Assembly (NCBI GenBank): GCA_022825385.1
Contig: JAJDWX010000020.1
Coordinates: 1 to 64,000 of the forward strand
Reading direction: 5' to 3'
Source: Rhodothermales bacterium
Lineage (GTDB): Bacteria > Bacteroidota > Rhodothermia > Rhodothermales > VXPQ01
Length of the DNA stretch: 64,000 nucleotides
The translations under genes and the position numbers were made by a program. Shown in pieces: positions 32,739-41,806 of the stretch (its first letter is position 1; the number at the start of each line of letters is the position of its first letter). The notes under the pieces are model-generated. The model did no database searches. It saw nothing but the letters and a program-made list of their open reading frames with translations, and had not been told where the DNA came from.

Positions 32739-33830
32739 ATGAAGATGTATACTTTTTCAGAGACGTTTCGCGGTTTTGGGCGTTCGCCGCTCCTTGTTGC
32801 GGCGGCGGTATGGTGCGCCGGGGGGCTGGCCGGGTGTTCTTCCGAAGACGAGCGCGTCCGCGTACTGGTCTATTCCCCTCACGGCAAGGAAATGCTGGGC
32901 GCCTATGAGGATTTGTTCGAGGCCCGCCATCCCGACGTGGATATCGCCTGGATAGATATGGGCGGACAGGACGCCTACGACCGGATTCGGACCGAACGAC
33001 AGAATCCGCAGGCAAGCGTCTGGTGGGGCGGGGACGGCATGACGTTCGACCGGGCGGCGAGAGAGGGGCTGCTTGATCCGTACGAACCGTCCTGGGCGGG
33101 AGAAGCCCCCGCGTACGCTGCGGGCGCCGGGAACGCCTGGTACGGCACCTTCCTGACCCCGGAAGTCATCATGTACAATACCCGCTCCCTGGCGATGACG
33201 GGCGAGGCGCCTCCGCAGGATTGGGACGCATTGCTTGAAGAACAATGGCATGACCGCATCATCGTTCGGTATCCCCTGGCGTCCAGTACGATGCGGACGA
33301 TTTTCGGGGCGATGATTCTGCGCCAGCCGGACGTGGAAGCTGGCTACGCATGGCTGGCCCGCCTGGACCGCAACGTGGAGACGTACGCTGCCGATCCGAC
33401 GCAACTGTACCTCAAACTGGCCCGCGAGGAAGGCGACGTGACGCTGTGGAATATGCCGGACACCTATATTCAGTCGCAGGATAACGGGTATCCTTTCGGC
33501 TATGTCGCGCCTGCTTCCGGCACGCCGGTCCTGACGGACGGCATTGCCCTGGTCGCCGGAGGCCCGCAGCCGGCGCGGGCGCGGGCGTTCTACGAATTTG
33601 TTACGTCCGACAGCGCGCTCGTGGACCAGGCGCACCGGTTTTACCGCATTCCGGTTCGGAATACGCTGGCGGATACGGAACTTCCGGAATGGATGACCGG
33701 GGTGGATATCGAACCTATGGAGATGGACTGGGAACGCCTCTCTCGCGAAGGCCCGGAATGGATGCAGTACTGGGACGAAAACATCAAGGGGCGCGGCCCG
33801 GCCTGGCTTGCCGACCGCGGGCTGGAATAA
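32739..33830 (+). CDS. Extracellular solute-binding lipoprotein (iron/thiamine-type)
   Basis: 363 residues, with a signal ending LAGC (lipobox) near residue 33. The mature domain opens RVLVYSPHGKEML and contains ASVWWGGDG, AWYGTFLTPEVIMYNT and LWNMPDTYIQSQDNGYPFGY. This resembles periplasmic ABC binding proteins of the Fe3+/thiamine (SBP_bac_6/8) type. No permease or ATPase genes are adjacent, so the transporter must be elsewhere or absent. The ligand is unknown. Confidence 0.85.
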   Translation: MKMYTFSETFRGFGRSPLLVAAAVWCAGGLAGCSSEDERVRVLVYSPHGKEMLGAYEDLFEARHPDVDIAWIDMGGQDAYDRIRTERQNPQASVWWGGDGMTFDRAAREGLLDPYEPSWAGEAPAYAAGAGNAWYGTFLTPEVIMYNTRSLAMTGEAPPQDWDALLEEQWHDRIIVRYPLASSTMRTIFGAMILRQPDVEAGYAWLARLDRNVETYAADPTQLYLKLAREEGDVTLWNMPDTYIQSQDNGYPFGYVAPASGTPVLTDGIALVAGGPQPARARAFYEFVTSDSALVDQAHRFYRIPVRNTLADTELPEWMTGVDIEPMEMDWERLSREGPEWMQYWDENIKGRGPAWLADRGLE

Positions 33831-33860
33831 ATAAGGATACGCTGGTCAAACAAGGCGGGG

Positions 33861-34553
33861 TCAGCGGGCGGTCTGCGGGGCCTTGTCGCCCAGACCGAGG
33901 TGGTTCGCCAGCGCTTCGAACGTGTCCACCGTACGGTATGCGCCCGCCTCCCTGAGCGCCTCGGCGGGGAACGAAGTCGTCACGCCCGCTACGCGGCACC
34001 CGGCCTGGCTTGCCGACCGGACGCCGTGTACGGAATCCTCGATAACGAGGCAGTCGTTCGGCGCCGCGCCAAGGCGGCGGGTTGTTTCCAGGTAGGGTTC
34101 GGGATGGGGTTTGTGGTGGCGTATGTCCTCGGCCGTGACGACGATTTCGAAGAAGGGGTCCAGGTCGAACCGGTCGAAGGCGAACCGCTGGTACCGCCTT
34201 GTCGCGGAGGTGGTCAGCGCAAGCCGCCGCCGGGCATGCGCCCGCCGTATAAAATCCAGAACGCCCGGGATGAGGCGCATTTGCGGCATCAGGCTCAGGA
34301 ATGTTTCTTCTTTCGAAACGGTGAGCGTATCGACGTCGTGTTCGTCCGATCCGAACTCGGACACGACCCGCTCGAACAGCTTGCGTTCGGGGACGCCCTT
34401 GAAGGAAGGGTACGCCTCGGCGGGCACGGGCAGGTCGTGCAGCCCGAAAACGATTCGGTGGGATTGGTCGTGTATCGGCTCGGAGTCGATAATGACGCCG
34501 TCCATATCGAAGATGATCGCCGCGAAGGGCAGCGCCGCAGGGTCTGGATTCAT
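33861..34553 (-). CDS. HAD-superfamily phosphatase (beta-PGM-like)
   Basis: 230 residues. The nucleophile motif is FDMDGVIIDSEP (DxD), then TTSATRRYQRF (motif II Thr/Ser), HHKPHPEPYLET (motif III Lys) and CLVIEDSVHGVRSA (motif IV). It belongs to subfamily IA, like phosphoglycolate phosphatase or beta-phosphoglucomutase. The substrate is not determinable. The start is ATG 34553; a longer frame is rejected. Confidence 0.9.
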   Translation of the reverse strand: MNPDPAALPFAAIIFDMDGVIIDSEPIHDQSHRIVFGLHDLPVPAEAYPSFKGVPERKLFERVVSEFGSDEHDVDTLTVSKEETFLSLMPQMRLIPGVLDFIRRAHARRRLALTTSATRRYQRFAFDRFDLDPFFEIVVTAEDIRHHKPHPEPYLETTRRLGAAPNDCLVIEDSVHGVRSASQAGCRVAGVTTSFPAEALREAGAYRTVDTFEALANHLGLGDKAPQTAR

Positions 34554-34662
34554 TGGGTCGTTTAAGGATACGCTGGCTGCGTCCGCCAGGCGCCGGGGCC
34601 GGGCGGGGCGCTGGCTGCGTCCTGGTTTCCTGCGTCTTCCAGGCGGCGCGTACGCCGACCGT

Positions 34663-34947
34663 CTATGATCGCCCGAAGAAGTAATACAACACGCAGCCCA
34701 GCACCGGAAAGAAAATAATAACGAGCGCCCAGCCGGCTTTGTTGCCAAAGGATTTGCGGCTGCCGAGCAATTCGATCAGCGCGATGACGTCAAGCACGAC
34801 CACGATAATCGAGCAGAGACCCAGCGATCCGAAATTGCCGATGCGGTCGAAGAGGTTGGGGCCGCATCCGGCGAGCAGGAAACTGGCGGCGACCGCAAGC
34901 GGCGCGGCAAGGGCGCGCGGGGTCGGGCGGCGTACGGAATCATACAT
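34663..34947 (-). CDS. PLDc_N domain membrane protein
   Basis: 94 residues: a hydrophobic N-terminal segment ending FLLAGCG (lipobox-like), then two helices (LGLCSIIVVVLDVIALIELL and WALVIIFFPVLGCVLYYFFG). The GNKAGWALVIIFFPVLGCVLYYFFGR pattern is the phospholipase D nuclease N-terminal (PLDc_N) module, here without a PLD domain. Small free-standing versions are common; function unknown. It converges with no partner and ends 110 bases from the HAD gene. Confidence 0.75.
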   Translation of the reverse strand: MYDSVRRPTPRALAAPLAVAASFLLAGCGPNLFDRIGNFGSLGLCSIIVVVLDVIALIELLGSRKSFGNKAGWALVIIFFPVLGCVLYYFFGRS

Positions 34948-35206
34948 GGCGTCGAGGGATCGGAATGTCGGATTGCAATGGATTGTTTCGTTTTCGGAGC
35001 GTTTGCGCGGATTCCGGTTTGCGCGAAAAACCGGCCTTACGCTTGTCTTACGGGAACGCATGCGGTCTGGTTACGTTTTTGCGATAAAATCTTTGGCGGA
35101 CTTCTGGCGGACCGTATGGGTCTCGCATATCGGGTTGCTGCGGGATCGCCCCGGTTTTTAGCTGCCGGCGTTCGCTTTGTTCGTTCCCGTTCCCGGATGG
35201 TTCGTC

Positions 35207-36313
35207 ATGCGCATCGGTTCCCTCGAATTTGGTCGGTATCCCCTGTTTCTTGCTCCCATGGAGGACGTGAGCGATCCGCCGTTTCGGATATTGTGCAAGC
35301 GGTACGGGGCGGATTTGCTCTACACGGAGTTTATTTCCAGCGGGGGGCTGGTCTACGACGCGCAGGATTCCGTGCAAAAACTGGACATCTACGAAGAGGA
35401 GCGTCCGATAGGCATTCAGCTCTTCGGGGGCGACGTGGAACAGGTGCGGGAAGCGGCGGCGGTGGTCGACCGCGCCAACCCGGACCTTATCGACATTAAT
35501 TTCGGGTGTCCGGTCCGCAAGGTGGTGTGCAAGGACGGCGGGGCCGGCATTTTACGCAATCTCCCGAAAATGCTGGAGATTACCGAGGCGGTGATCGAGG
35601 GGGCCACGCGGCCCGTTACGGTCAAGACGCGCCTGGGCTGGAACGACGAATCCATTCGGATTATAGAGGTGGCGCGCATGCTGGAGGAAGCAGGCATTGC
35701 CGCGCTGGCCGTGCATGCCCGGACGCGCAGTCAGATGTATCGCGGTACGGCTCGCTGGGAATGGCTGCGCCGGATTCGAGAGGAAGGCGTACGGGATATA
35801 CCGCTTATCGGCAACGGGGACGCCACCGATCCGGTCAAAATACGGGATATGTTTGCCGGGACGGGCGTGGACGCCGTGATGATCGGGCGGGGCGCGATAG
35901 GCAATCCGTGGATTTTTCGGGAAACGAAGGCCTGGCTGGAGACGGGCGAGAAGATGGATCCGCCTGCCTGGGAAGAGCGCCTTGCCGTGGTGGCCGAGCA
36001 CCTTGCGCTCAAATGCGAATGGCTGGGCGAAAGGAAAGGCGTCCTCGAAATGCGCCGCCAGTACGGAGGATATTTCAAGGGGTTTCGGAACGCCGGGTCC
36101 CTGCGCGCGGCGCTTATGGAGCAGGATACCCTGCCCGGCGCCCTGGAAACGCTGTTGAATTTCGAGGAACGCGCTCCGTACGTTCGGGTCCCCGTGCGAT
36201 CTCTTGCGTCACGCAGGAAGGTTGCCGCCCGTCCCGTCTCGCCCCGCCGGGTTCGCCCCGCCGTCGTCGAGCCCGTCGCTTGCGCGCCGACGCGCCCGGG
36301 AGCGCGCGAGTAG
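35207..36313 (+). CDS. dusB: tRNA-dihydrouridine synthase
   Basis: 368 residues of a DusB-type flavoenzyme. FLAPMEDVSDPPFR and DINFGCPVRKV (catalytic Cys of GCP) start the TIM barrel; KTRLGW, VHARTRSQMY, LIGNGD and MIGRGAIGNPW follow. It reduces uridines in the D-loop using NADPH and FMN. The last 105 bases overlap the 3' end of the convergent DUF445 gene, so the Arg/Pro-rich tail may be a recent extension. The start is ATG 35207; an earlier codon is in frame. Confidence 0.9.
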   Translation: MRIGSLEFGRYPLFLAPMEDVSDPPFRILCKRYGADLLYTEFISSGGLVYDAQDSVQKLDIYEEERPIGIQLFGGDVEQVREAAAVVDRANPDLIDINFGCPVRKVVCKDGGAGILRNLPKMLEITEAVIEGATRPVTVKTRLGWNDESIRIIEVARMLEEAGIAALAVHARTRSQMYRGTARWEWLRRIREEGVRDIPLIGNGDATDPVKIRDMFAGTGVDAVMIGRGAIGNPWIFRETKAWLETGEKMDPPAWEERLAVVAEHLALKCEWLGERKGVLEMRRQYGGYFKGFRNAGSLRAALMEQDTLPGALETLLNFEERAPYVRVPVRSLASRRKVAARPVSPRRVRPAVVEPVACAPTRPGARE

Positions 36314-37363
36314 CAAGCTGTCCAGGGCGTATATCGCTCCGCCGCCGGTCGCGAACAGGATCAGGCTGGTGAACGGTTCCCAGATGACCAGGCCGCCGAA
36401 AGTGCCGAGGACGCCGCCGAGATATTTTATGTAGCGGAGTTGCTCGTTGGAAGCGTTCCGGATGACGGCTTCCAGTTTGTCTTCGTTGTACCGCTGCATG
36501 TTCGACACGACGATGCCGTAAATGTCGAGTCGTTCGATAAAGCCAAGTACGATGCGCGCGGACCAGTTTTCGATGTCGCCCGCGCGGGCTTCTATCTTGT
36601 CGGGGAGCTGGTCCAGTACGCTATCCAGTTCGTCCAGGATCGTGTCCATGGAGGCGGGAATTTCCTGGACTGCTTCGTCCAGGCGGCGGCGGAAATCGTC
36701 TTCGTTCCAGAAACGCCAGCCGCGCAGCGCAAAGCCCGCCACGCCGCGCCCGGCGAGGAGGTGTATTTTGTCCTCCATGAACGCAACGATCTGCGCGCGT
36801 ACTTCCGGGGAAGAAAGGGCCTCGTTGACGTAGCGGGCCAGGAACGTCTTCAGTTCGCTCCGGAATTCGGGATCCTCGACAAGGTTGCGCGTGGCGGCGA
36901 AGGCCATGTCCCGATATTTTCGCAGGAGGCCCGACGTCTCGATTTTTTCCTTGATGATGTCTTCGTTGATGAGCTCTTCGGAGACGGTTTTCGCCAGCCG
37001 GAGGATCACCCGCTCCCGTTGCGCGGGGATCAGGCCCTGTCCCAGCAAGGGGCGCCGCTGCCGGGGGTGGAATAGCATGGCGATGGCCAGCCAGTTCGTA
37101 AGGTACCCGATCAGCCCGCTGACGGCAATGATGCGGAGCAGGTTTTCGAAGCGGTACGTTACGCCGAAGTACGTACGGTCGCCGATGGGGACGTCCCACC
37201 AGAAACTGAAAACGAACATGGCCAGGAGGATCGGCGGTACGCTGCGCAGGAGGAGCAGGACAAGGGACAACAGGCGGTCCTGCTCTCTGCGGGGAAGTTC
37301 TATTTGCGTACGCCGGGGCGCAGGGAGGGGCGGGAGGTGGCGGCGGATATAGTCGATGAGCAT
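36209..37363 (-). CDS. DUF445 family membrane protein
   Basis: 384 residues. Membrane helices lie near the N-terminus (LLSLVLLLLRSVPPILLAMFVF, LLRIIAVSGLIGYLTNWLAI) and at the C-terminus (GGVLGTFGGLVIW...), with a long helical middle. The NWLAIAMLFHP motif is the DUF445/YjiN signature. Function is unknown; members are inner-membrane proteins. Its last 105 bases overlap dusB in the opposite direction. Confidence 0.8.
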   Translation of the reverse strand: MLIDYIRRHLPPLPAPRRTQIELPRREQDRLLSLVLLLLRSVPPILLAMFVFSFWWDVPIGDRTYFGVTYRFENLLRIIAVSGLIGYLTNWLAIAMLFHPRQRRPLLGQGLIPAQRERVILRLAKTVSEELINEDIIKEKIETSGLLRKYRDMAFAATRNLVEDPEFRSELKTFLARYVNEALSSPEVRAQIVAFMEDKIHLLAGRGVAGFALRGWRFWNEDDFRRRLDEAVQEIPASMDTILDELDSVLDQLPDKIEARAGDIENWSARIVLGFIERLDIYGIVVSNMQRYNEDKLEAVIRNASNEQLRYIKYLGGVLGTFGGLVIWEPFTSLILFATGGGAIYALDSLLLARSRARRRASDGLDDGGANPAGRDGTGGNLPA

Positions 37364-37446
37364 CGGATAATCAGCGTAGCCTGAAGTCGGCGATGCGTTG
37401 GCGCGCAAGGCGGATGCGGACGAGGCGGTCCCGGACGCGCCTTCCG

Positions 37447-38376
37447 TTAGAAAACATCCACAATATCCATGTGTCGCAGGTATTTGCGCGGATTTTCCTG
37501 CAAGTCCTGCATGAGGGATTCAAGGGTTCCCAGCGTAGACCCCATGCGTATGTACAGGGTCGGATCGTTCAGCATCCGGGCTATGGTGCCGTCGCCGTGG
37601 TTGATCTTGTGCAGAATTTCGTCCAGATTGCGCGTGGCCCCTTCCAGCGTTCCGAGGGAGCCTTCGATATGCCCTGCGATCTGGTCCAGGCGGCGCAGCG
37701 TTTGCGCCAGGGTGTCCGCGCTGCCGCCGGATATGCCGGCAAGGTCCTCAGAAAAGGTTTCGACGTTGCGAATGATCTGTTGTACGGACGCCTGTTCCTC
37801 GCGCAGCGTCTGGGCCAGGGCGTCCGTTACTTCGCGCAAGGCCCGGAGCGTCGGGCGGATGTCTGCGCCGGTCGCTCCGATCAGGCTGCCCGTGTCTTCG
37901 AGCAGCAGGTTGGCGTTCGCCAGCGCTTCCTCTACGTTTTCGGTGAGGCGGACGCTGCGTTCGGTTACCGCTTCGAGGGCGTCCGGCGTGCTGCGCCCTT
38001 CGATATATCCTTCGTCGGTTATCGACGGATTGTCCGCAGGGCCGGGAAAAATAACCACATAATTGCTGCCGAGCGCGGAGATGCCGCCGATTTCCGCGTA
38101 GGAGCCTTCCGGGACATGCACATTGTTGTCGAGGTGCAGGCGGATGCGCACCCGATTGTCCGGGTCCAGCGCGACATGCTCCACCGTGCCCACGTCGACG
38201 CCGCGGACGCGTATGGGACTGCCCCCGGAAAGCCCTCCGGCCGAGTCGAAATGGGTGTAAAGAACGTAGGTGCTTCGGAAAAGCGGCACGTCCTGCAGAA
38301 AACGGATGCCCAGTACGAAAACAACCGCCGCCGCGGCGAGGCTCAGGCCGACGATCAGTTCTTTGGAATGCTTCAC
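37447..38376 (-). CDS. mlaD: MCE-family lipid-transport protein
   Basis: 309 residues: one N-terminal helix (LIVGLSLAAAAVVFVLGIRFL), an MCE domain (FRSTYVLYTHFDSAGGLSGG, VRGVDVGTVEHV, DPDNRVRIRLHLD, LGSNYVVIFPG) and a long helical C-terminus. In Gram-negatives MlaD forms hexamers that pass phospholipids across the periplasm. It is the last gene of the mlaE-mlaF-mlaD cluster. No MlaB, MlaC or MlaA gene is in the window. Confidence 0.9.
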   Translation of the reverse strand: MKHSKELIVGLSLAAAAVVFVLGIRFLQDVPLFRSTYVLYTHFDSAGGLSGGSPIRVRGVDVGTVEHVALDPDNRVRIRLHLDNNVHVPEGSYAEIGGISALGSNYVVIFPGPADNPSITDEGYIEGRSTPDALEAVTERSVRLTENVEEALANANLLLEDTGSLIGATGADIRPTLRALREVTDALAQTLREEQASVQQIIRNVETFSEDLAGISGGSADTLAQTLRRLDQIAGHIEGSLGTLEGATRNLDEILHKINHGDGTIARMLNDPTLYIRMGSTLGTLESLMQDLQENPRKYLRHMDIVDVF

Positions 38377-38396
38377 TGTGGTGGATAATCGAGTCG

Positions 38397-39170
38397 TTAG
38401 GGGTGCAGGGATACTTCCGGCGCGGCGGTCGGTTCTCCGATCACGTATTCGCTGGCCCGGACGAAATCGAGCAGGGCTTCGTGGTCGGTTCGGTGGAGGT
38501 CGCGCACGGTTCCGGTCCAGGCGATGCGGGTTTTATGGATGAAGGCGACCCGGTCTGCAATGGCGAGCACCGAATGCATGTCGTGCGTGATTACGATGCT
38601 GGTTACGCGCAACTGTTCGTTGAGCGACAGGATGAGTTCGTTGATATGGTTGGACGTGGACGGGTCCAGGCCGCTGGTCGGCTCGTCGTATATGATGTAC
38701 TTGGGCTGCAATGCAATGGCGCGGGCCAGCGCGACGCGCTTGCGCATGCCTCCGGACAGTTCGGACGGCATTTTCGTCCCGATGTTGGGCAACTGCACCA
38801 TTTCCAGGCATTCCTGGACCCGGGTCCGGATGGCCTGGTCGGCGTTTCCCGTGAAGGTGCGCAGCGGAAAAGCAATGTTCTCGAAGGAAGACATCGAATC
38901 GAACAGCGCGCCGCCCTGAAACAGGACCCCGAACTTGCGTCGTATCCGGCGGAGTTCCTTGTAGGGGACTGCGTTGATGTTGGCGTCGTCCACGAACACG
39001 CGCCCCTGGTCGGGCGTGAGCAGGCCCACCGCATGTTTCATAAGCACGCTTTTGCCGGAGCCCGACCGTCCGATGATCGCCAGCGTTTCGCCCTCGGGAA
39101 TATCCAGGGAGACGTCGCGCAGCACGACCATATTGTTGAACTGCTTGCTGATATGTTCAAGCCGGATCAT
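38397..39170 (-). CDS. mlaF: ABC transporter ATP-binding protein, phospholipid
   Basis: 257 residues: Walker A IIGRSGSGKS, Q-loop FQGGALFDSMS, signature ELSGGMRKRVALARAI, Walker B YIIYDEPTSGLDP and ITHDMHS. The DSMSSFENIAFPL and LSGGMRKR features are typical of MlaF. It lies between mlaE and mlaD. Confidence 0.92.
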   Translation of the reverse strand: MIRLEHISKQFNNMVVLRDVSLDIPEGETLAIIGRSGSGKSVLMKHAVGLLTPDQGRVFVDDANINAVPYKELRRIRRKFGVLFQGGALFDSMSSFENIAFPLRTFTGNADQAIRTRVQECLEMVQLPNIGTKMPSELSGGMRKRVALARAIALQPKYIIYDEPTSGLDPSTSNHINELILSLNEQLRVTSIVITHDMHSVLAIADRVAFIHKTRIAWTGTVRDLHRTDHEALLDFVRASEYVIGEPTAAPEVSLHP

Positions 39171-39176
39171 GGGTTT

Positions 39177-39938
39177 TTACAAAAGCGCCACGGCAAGGAC
39201 CAGGTCTGCGATAAGGATGAATACGCAACTCATTACGGCGGCTTGCGTCGTGCTTTTACCTACGCCCTCGGCGCCCCCGGCCGTAAAATATCCCATGTAA
39301 CAGGATACGGAAGTAATGATGAAGCCGAACACGAACGCTTTGCTCAGGCCGAAGTACGGATCGAACGGACGAAAGAAATTCTGGGCGCCCTGGACGAATT
39401 CCTGCGTGGTCAGGTAGCCGCCAAGGTTGGCTACGACAATGCCGCCCCCGATTCCGACGGCGCAGGCCGCCACGTAGAGCATGGGAAACATGACGACCCC
39501 CGCCAGGATGCGGGGCGCGATCAGGTAGCTTATCGAGTTGAGGCCCATCGTTTCGAGGGCGTCGATCTGTTCCGTGACGCGCATGGTCCCCAGTTCGGCG
39601 GCGATGCGCGCCCCGACCCGTCCGGCCAGAATAAATCCCGTGACGACCGGGGCGAGTTCCAGAATGATAGAGGGCGCTACGACCGACCCGATCACGGTGG
39701 CGGGCAGAAAGACGGAAACCAGCTGGTAGGATACTTGCACCGTGGTCACGGCGCCGGAAAAGGCGGCGGCCAGCGCGACGATCGGGAGCGATTCCACGCC
39801 GATGCGGATCATCTCGCTGATGGTGTTTTTCCGATACGTGCGGAAATCGTCCGGCGAAACGAACGCGCGGGCAATCAGCAGCGAGTATTTGCCCAGGATC
39901 GTAACAGGGCGCAGGAGCCAGGTAAGCGAATGCGTCAT
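39177..39938 (-). CDS. mlaE: ABC transporter permease, phospholipid
   Basis: 253 residues with five to six membrane helices and the MlaE signature regions: SLPIVALAAAFSGAVTTVQ, ELAPVVTGFILAGRVGARIAAELGTMRVTEQIDALE and ISYLIAPRI. It is the inner-membrane subunit working with MlaF and MlaD to keep lipid asymmetry. It leads this cluster; the start is ATG 39938, six bases separating it from mlaF. Confidence 0.92.
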   Translation of the reverse strand: MTHSLTWLLRPVTILGKYSLLIARAFVSPDDFRTYRKNTISEMIRIGVESLPIVALAAAFSGAVTTVQVSYQLVSVFLPATVIGSVVAPSIILELAPVVTGFILAGRVGARIAAELGTMRVTEQIDALETMGLNSISYLIAPRILAGVVMFPMLYVAACAVGIGGGIVVANLGGYLTTQEFVQGAQNFFRPFDPYFGLSKAFVFGFIITSVSCYMGYFTAGGAEGVGKSTTQAAVMSCVFILIADLVLAVALL

Positions 39939-40324
39939 CGCGCGCGGCGGGAATCGAACGGAGAAACGAGACCGGAAATGCGGAGGATCGTGACGCCGCT
40001 GCGCGCGGCATGGTGCGTAGTGGTTCCGATCGGTAAAGCGCTCCGGGCGCTGCTTTCGACGACAGGAACAGCCGAGCCTTGTATGAAAAGGCGCTGGAAT
40101 GGTTTCTTGGCGGGGAACGCGCCGCGCCGGGCGAAGCGCCTGGGATCGGCGGCGCCCTTGATTCTGCGGGCGCGATCTTTCCTTGCGCGGTTCGGTATTA
40201 CTTGCTCGTATAAAACAATAATTCCCGCGCCGCTCCGTTCTTGCAATGGAATCGGTTCTCTACAAAGGATTGCGAGCCGGGCGCAGGGGATTTTTTCTGT
40301 ATCCGGTCCGGTCCGTCATTCCGA
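39939..40324. other. Divergent intergenic region mlaE / sigma factor
   Basis: This gap of 386 bases lies between divergent genes. A TATAAA box at 40209-40214 inside an AT-rich patch (CTCGTATAAAACAATAATTC) stands out against GC-rich DNA and may be part of the sigma-factor promoter. No matching -35 at standard spacing is clear. No ORF of convincing composition is seen. Confidence 0.3.
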
Positions 40325-40930
40325 ATGCATCGTACGGATGAGGCCCTTGCGGTCGCATACATTGAACGAGACGATCAGGAGGCGTTTCGCCAACTGGTCG
40401 AGCGCCATCAGGAACGCATATTCGGGTATGTGATGGGTATGGTGCGGGATCGGGACATAGCGAACGATCTGTTTCAGGAAACCTTTTTTCGAGCCATTCG
40501 GGCCATGAAGAAGCAACGCGGATCCTATGAAGCGCAGGGGAAATGGCTGGCCTGGGTCATGCGCATTGCCCGCAACGCGGTCTTCGACCATATGCGCGAG
40601 CGGAAAAAATGGAGCGACGTCGAAATGCAGGACGCCGAGGGCCATTCTTTCTGGGATCGGTTGCCGGATGCGGCGCCGGCGGTCGACGAGCAGGCGGACC
40701 TGCGCCAGCGCATCGACCTGATGGAGCAATGCATCGAGCGGCTTTCGGGCGAACAGCGCGAAGTGCTGCTGCTTCGCCACGAGGTCGGCATGACGTTTCG
40801 CGAGATTGCGGAGCTTACGAACGTATCCATCAACACGGCGCTGGGGCGGATGCGTTACGCGCTGCTTAATCTGCAAAAGATGATGCGGACAGAACTTGGC
40901 GAGGAGGCCGAAGGCATACGAACCACTTGA
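40325..40930 (+). CDS. ECF-family RNA polymerase sigma factor
   Basis: 201 residues. Region 2 (FRQLVERHQERIFGYVMGMVRDRDIANDLFQETF) and region 4 (SGEQREVLLLRHEVGMTFREIAELTNVSINTALGRMRYAL) are separated by a short linker, as in sigma-70 group IV. It probably starts at ATG 40325; a longer TTG start exists at 40241. The following gene encodes a membrane protein likely to be its anti-sigma factor. Confidence 0.9.
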   Translation: MHRTDEALAVAYIERDDQEAFRQLVERHQERIFGYVMGMVRDRDIANDLFQETFFRAIRAMKKQRGSYEAQGKWLAWVMRIARNAVFDHMRERKKWSDVEMQDAEGHSFWDRLPDAAPAVDEQADLRQRIDLMEQCIERLSGEQREVLLLRHEVGMTFREIAELTNVSINTALGRMRYALLNLQKMMRTELGEEAEGIRTT

Positions 40931-40944
40931 TACGACGAACCTGC

Positions 40945-41727
40945 ATGGACAAGAAAGACGCTTGGCTTCTCGAACTGTACGAAGGCTCGGACCCGCCTGC
41001 GGACGCCGAATCCGGGAGCGCGGAGGAGGCTGTTTCCCTGCGCGAAATGAAGGGCTGGCTGGAGGCGCGCTCGGCCATCCGGTCTGCGCGGCCCGATTCC
41101 GGGGCCGTAGCGGCGGTGCTGGCGGCGGCGCGGGAGGCTTCGCCTTCCGGCGCGCGGAAAGATCGTCCGGCCCGGTCCCGTAGGCGCAGGGCGTGGCTGT
41201 CGCCGGGACGCATTGCCGTCGGGGCGGTCGCTGCGACGCTGGCGGGCTTTGCGCTGGTCGCATTGTTTCGGTCGGATTTGCTGGCTCCCGATCCGGCCGA
41301 TACCGCTCGTCTGGACGCGCCTGAGGCGGCGGTCGCCGAAACGGTTCCCGAAACGCCCGACTCGACCAGAGAGGGCGAGGGCGGCGGCACCGACATACGG
41401 CCCGGCGAGACGGCTTTTCCCGCGCTGTCCCCGGAAACGGCGCCGGACCTCCATGCGCCGTCCGCCCTTGCCGACGCGGGGCCTGCCGCCGACGCGGCGC
41501 TGCAATCGGCGTCGGGGGCGAACGAACAGGCCGGCGGCGACCCGCCTGCGGCCGTGGCGGACATACCGGCCTGGGACGACCCGGACGACGTGATGTACCT
41601 GCGACAGCGCATCCAGCGCATCGGGGAAGGCGTCGCCGACGGCTGGGACGCCCCGGTGGCGCCGCTCGAAATGCTCCCTGCCGGGTCGGGAGGCGATGGC
41701 CTTGTGCCCGCCTCGGAGCGCCGCTGA
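40945..41727 (+). CDS. Membrane protein, likely anti-sigma factor
   Basis: 260 residues. A short N-terminal cytoplasmic part (ELYEGSDPPADAESG, SLREMKGWLEARSAIRSARP), one helix (RIAVGAVAATLAGFALVALF, about residues 90-110) and a long Pro/Ala/Glu-rich periplasmic part. No HXXXCXXC zinc anti-sigma motif is seen, so it is not a classical ZAS domain. Position 14 bases after the ECF gene and the topology suggest it holds the sigma factor at the membrane. It may otherwise be a coupled membrane protein. Confidence 0.65.
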   Translation: MDKKDAWLLELYEGSDPPADAESGSAEEAVSLREMKGWLEARSAIRSARPDSGAVAAVLAAAREASPSGARKDRPARSRRRRAWLSPGRIAVGAVAATLAGFALVALFRSDLLAPDPADTARLDAPEAAVAETVPETPDSTREGEGGGTDIRPGETAFPALSPETAPDLHAPSALADAGPAADAALQSASGANEQAGGDPPAAVADIPAWDDPDDVMYLRQRIQRIGEGVADGWDAPVAPLEMLPAGSGGDGLVPASERR

Positions 41728-41806
41728 CGGGTCGCTTCGAAAAATACGCTGTCCATTTCTGGAAATCGGAGGTAACGCACCCATACCCAACCCATACCGT
41801 AACGCC

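Noticed and set aside
39935..40246. Minus-strand frame upstream of mlaE
   Set aside because: Arg/Ala-rich with no motif and no ribosome binding site; overlaps the mlaE start.
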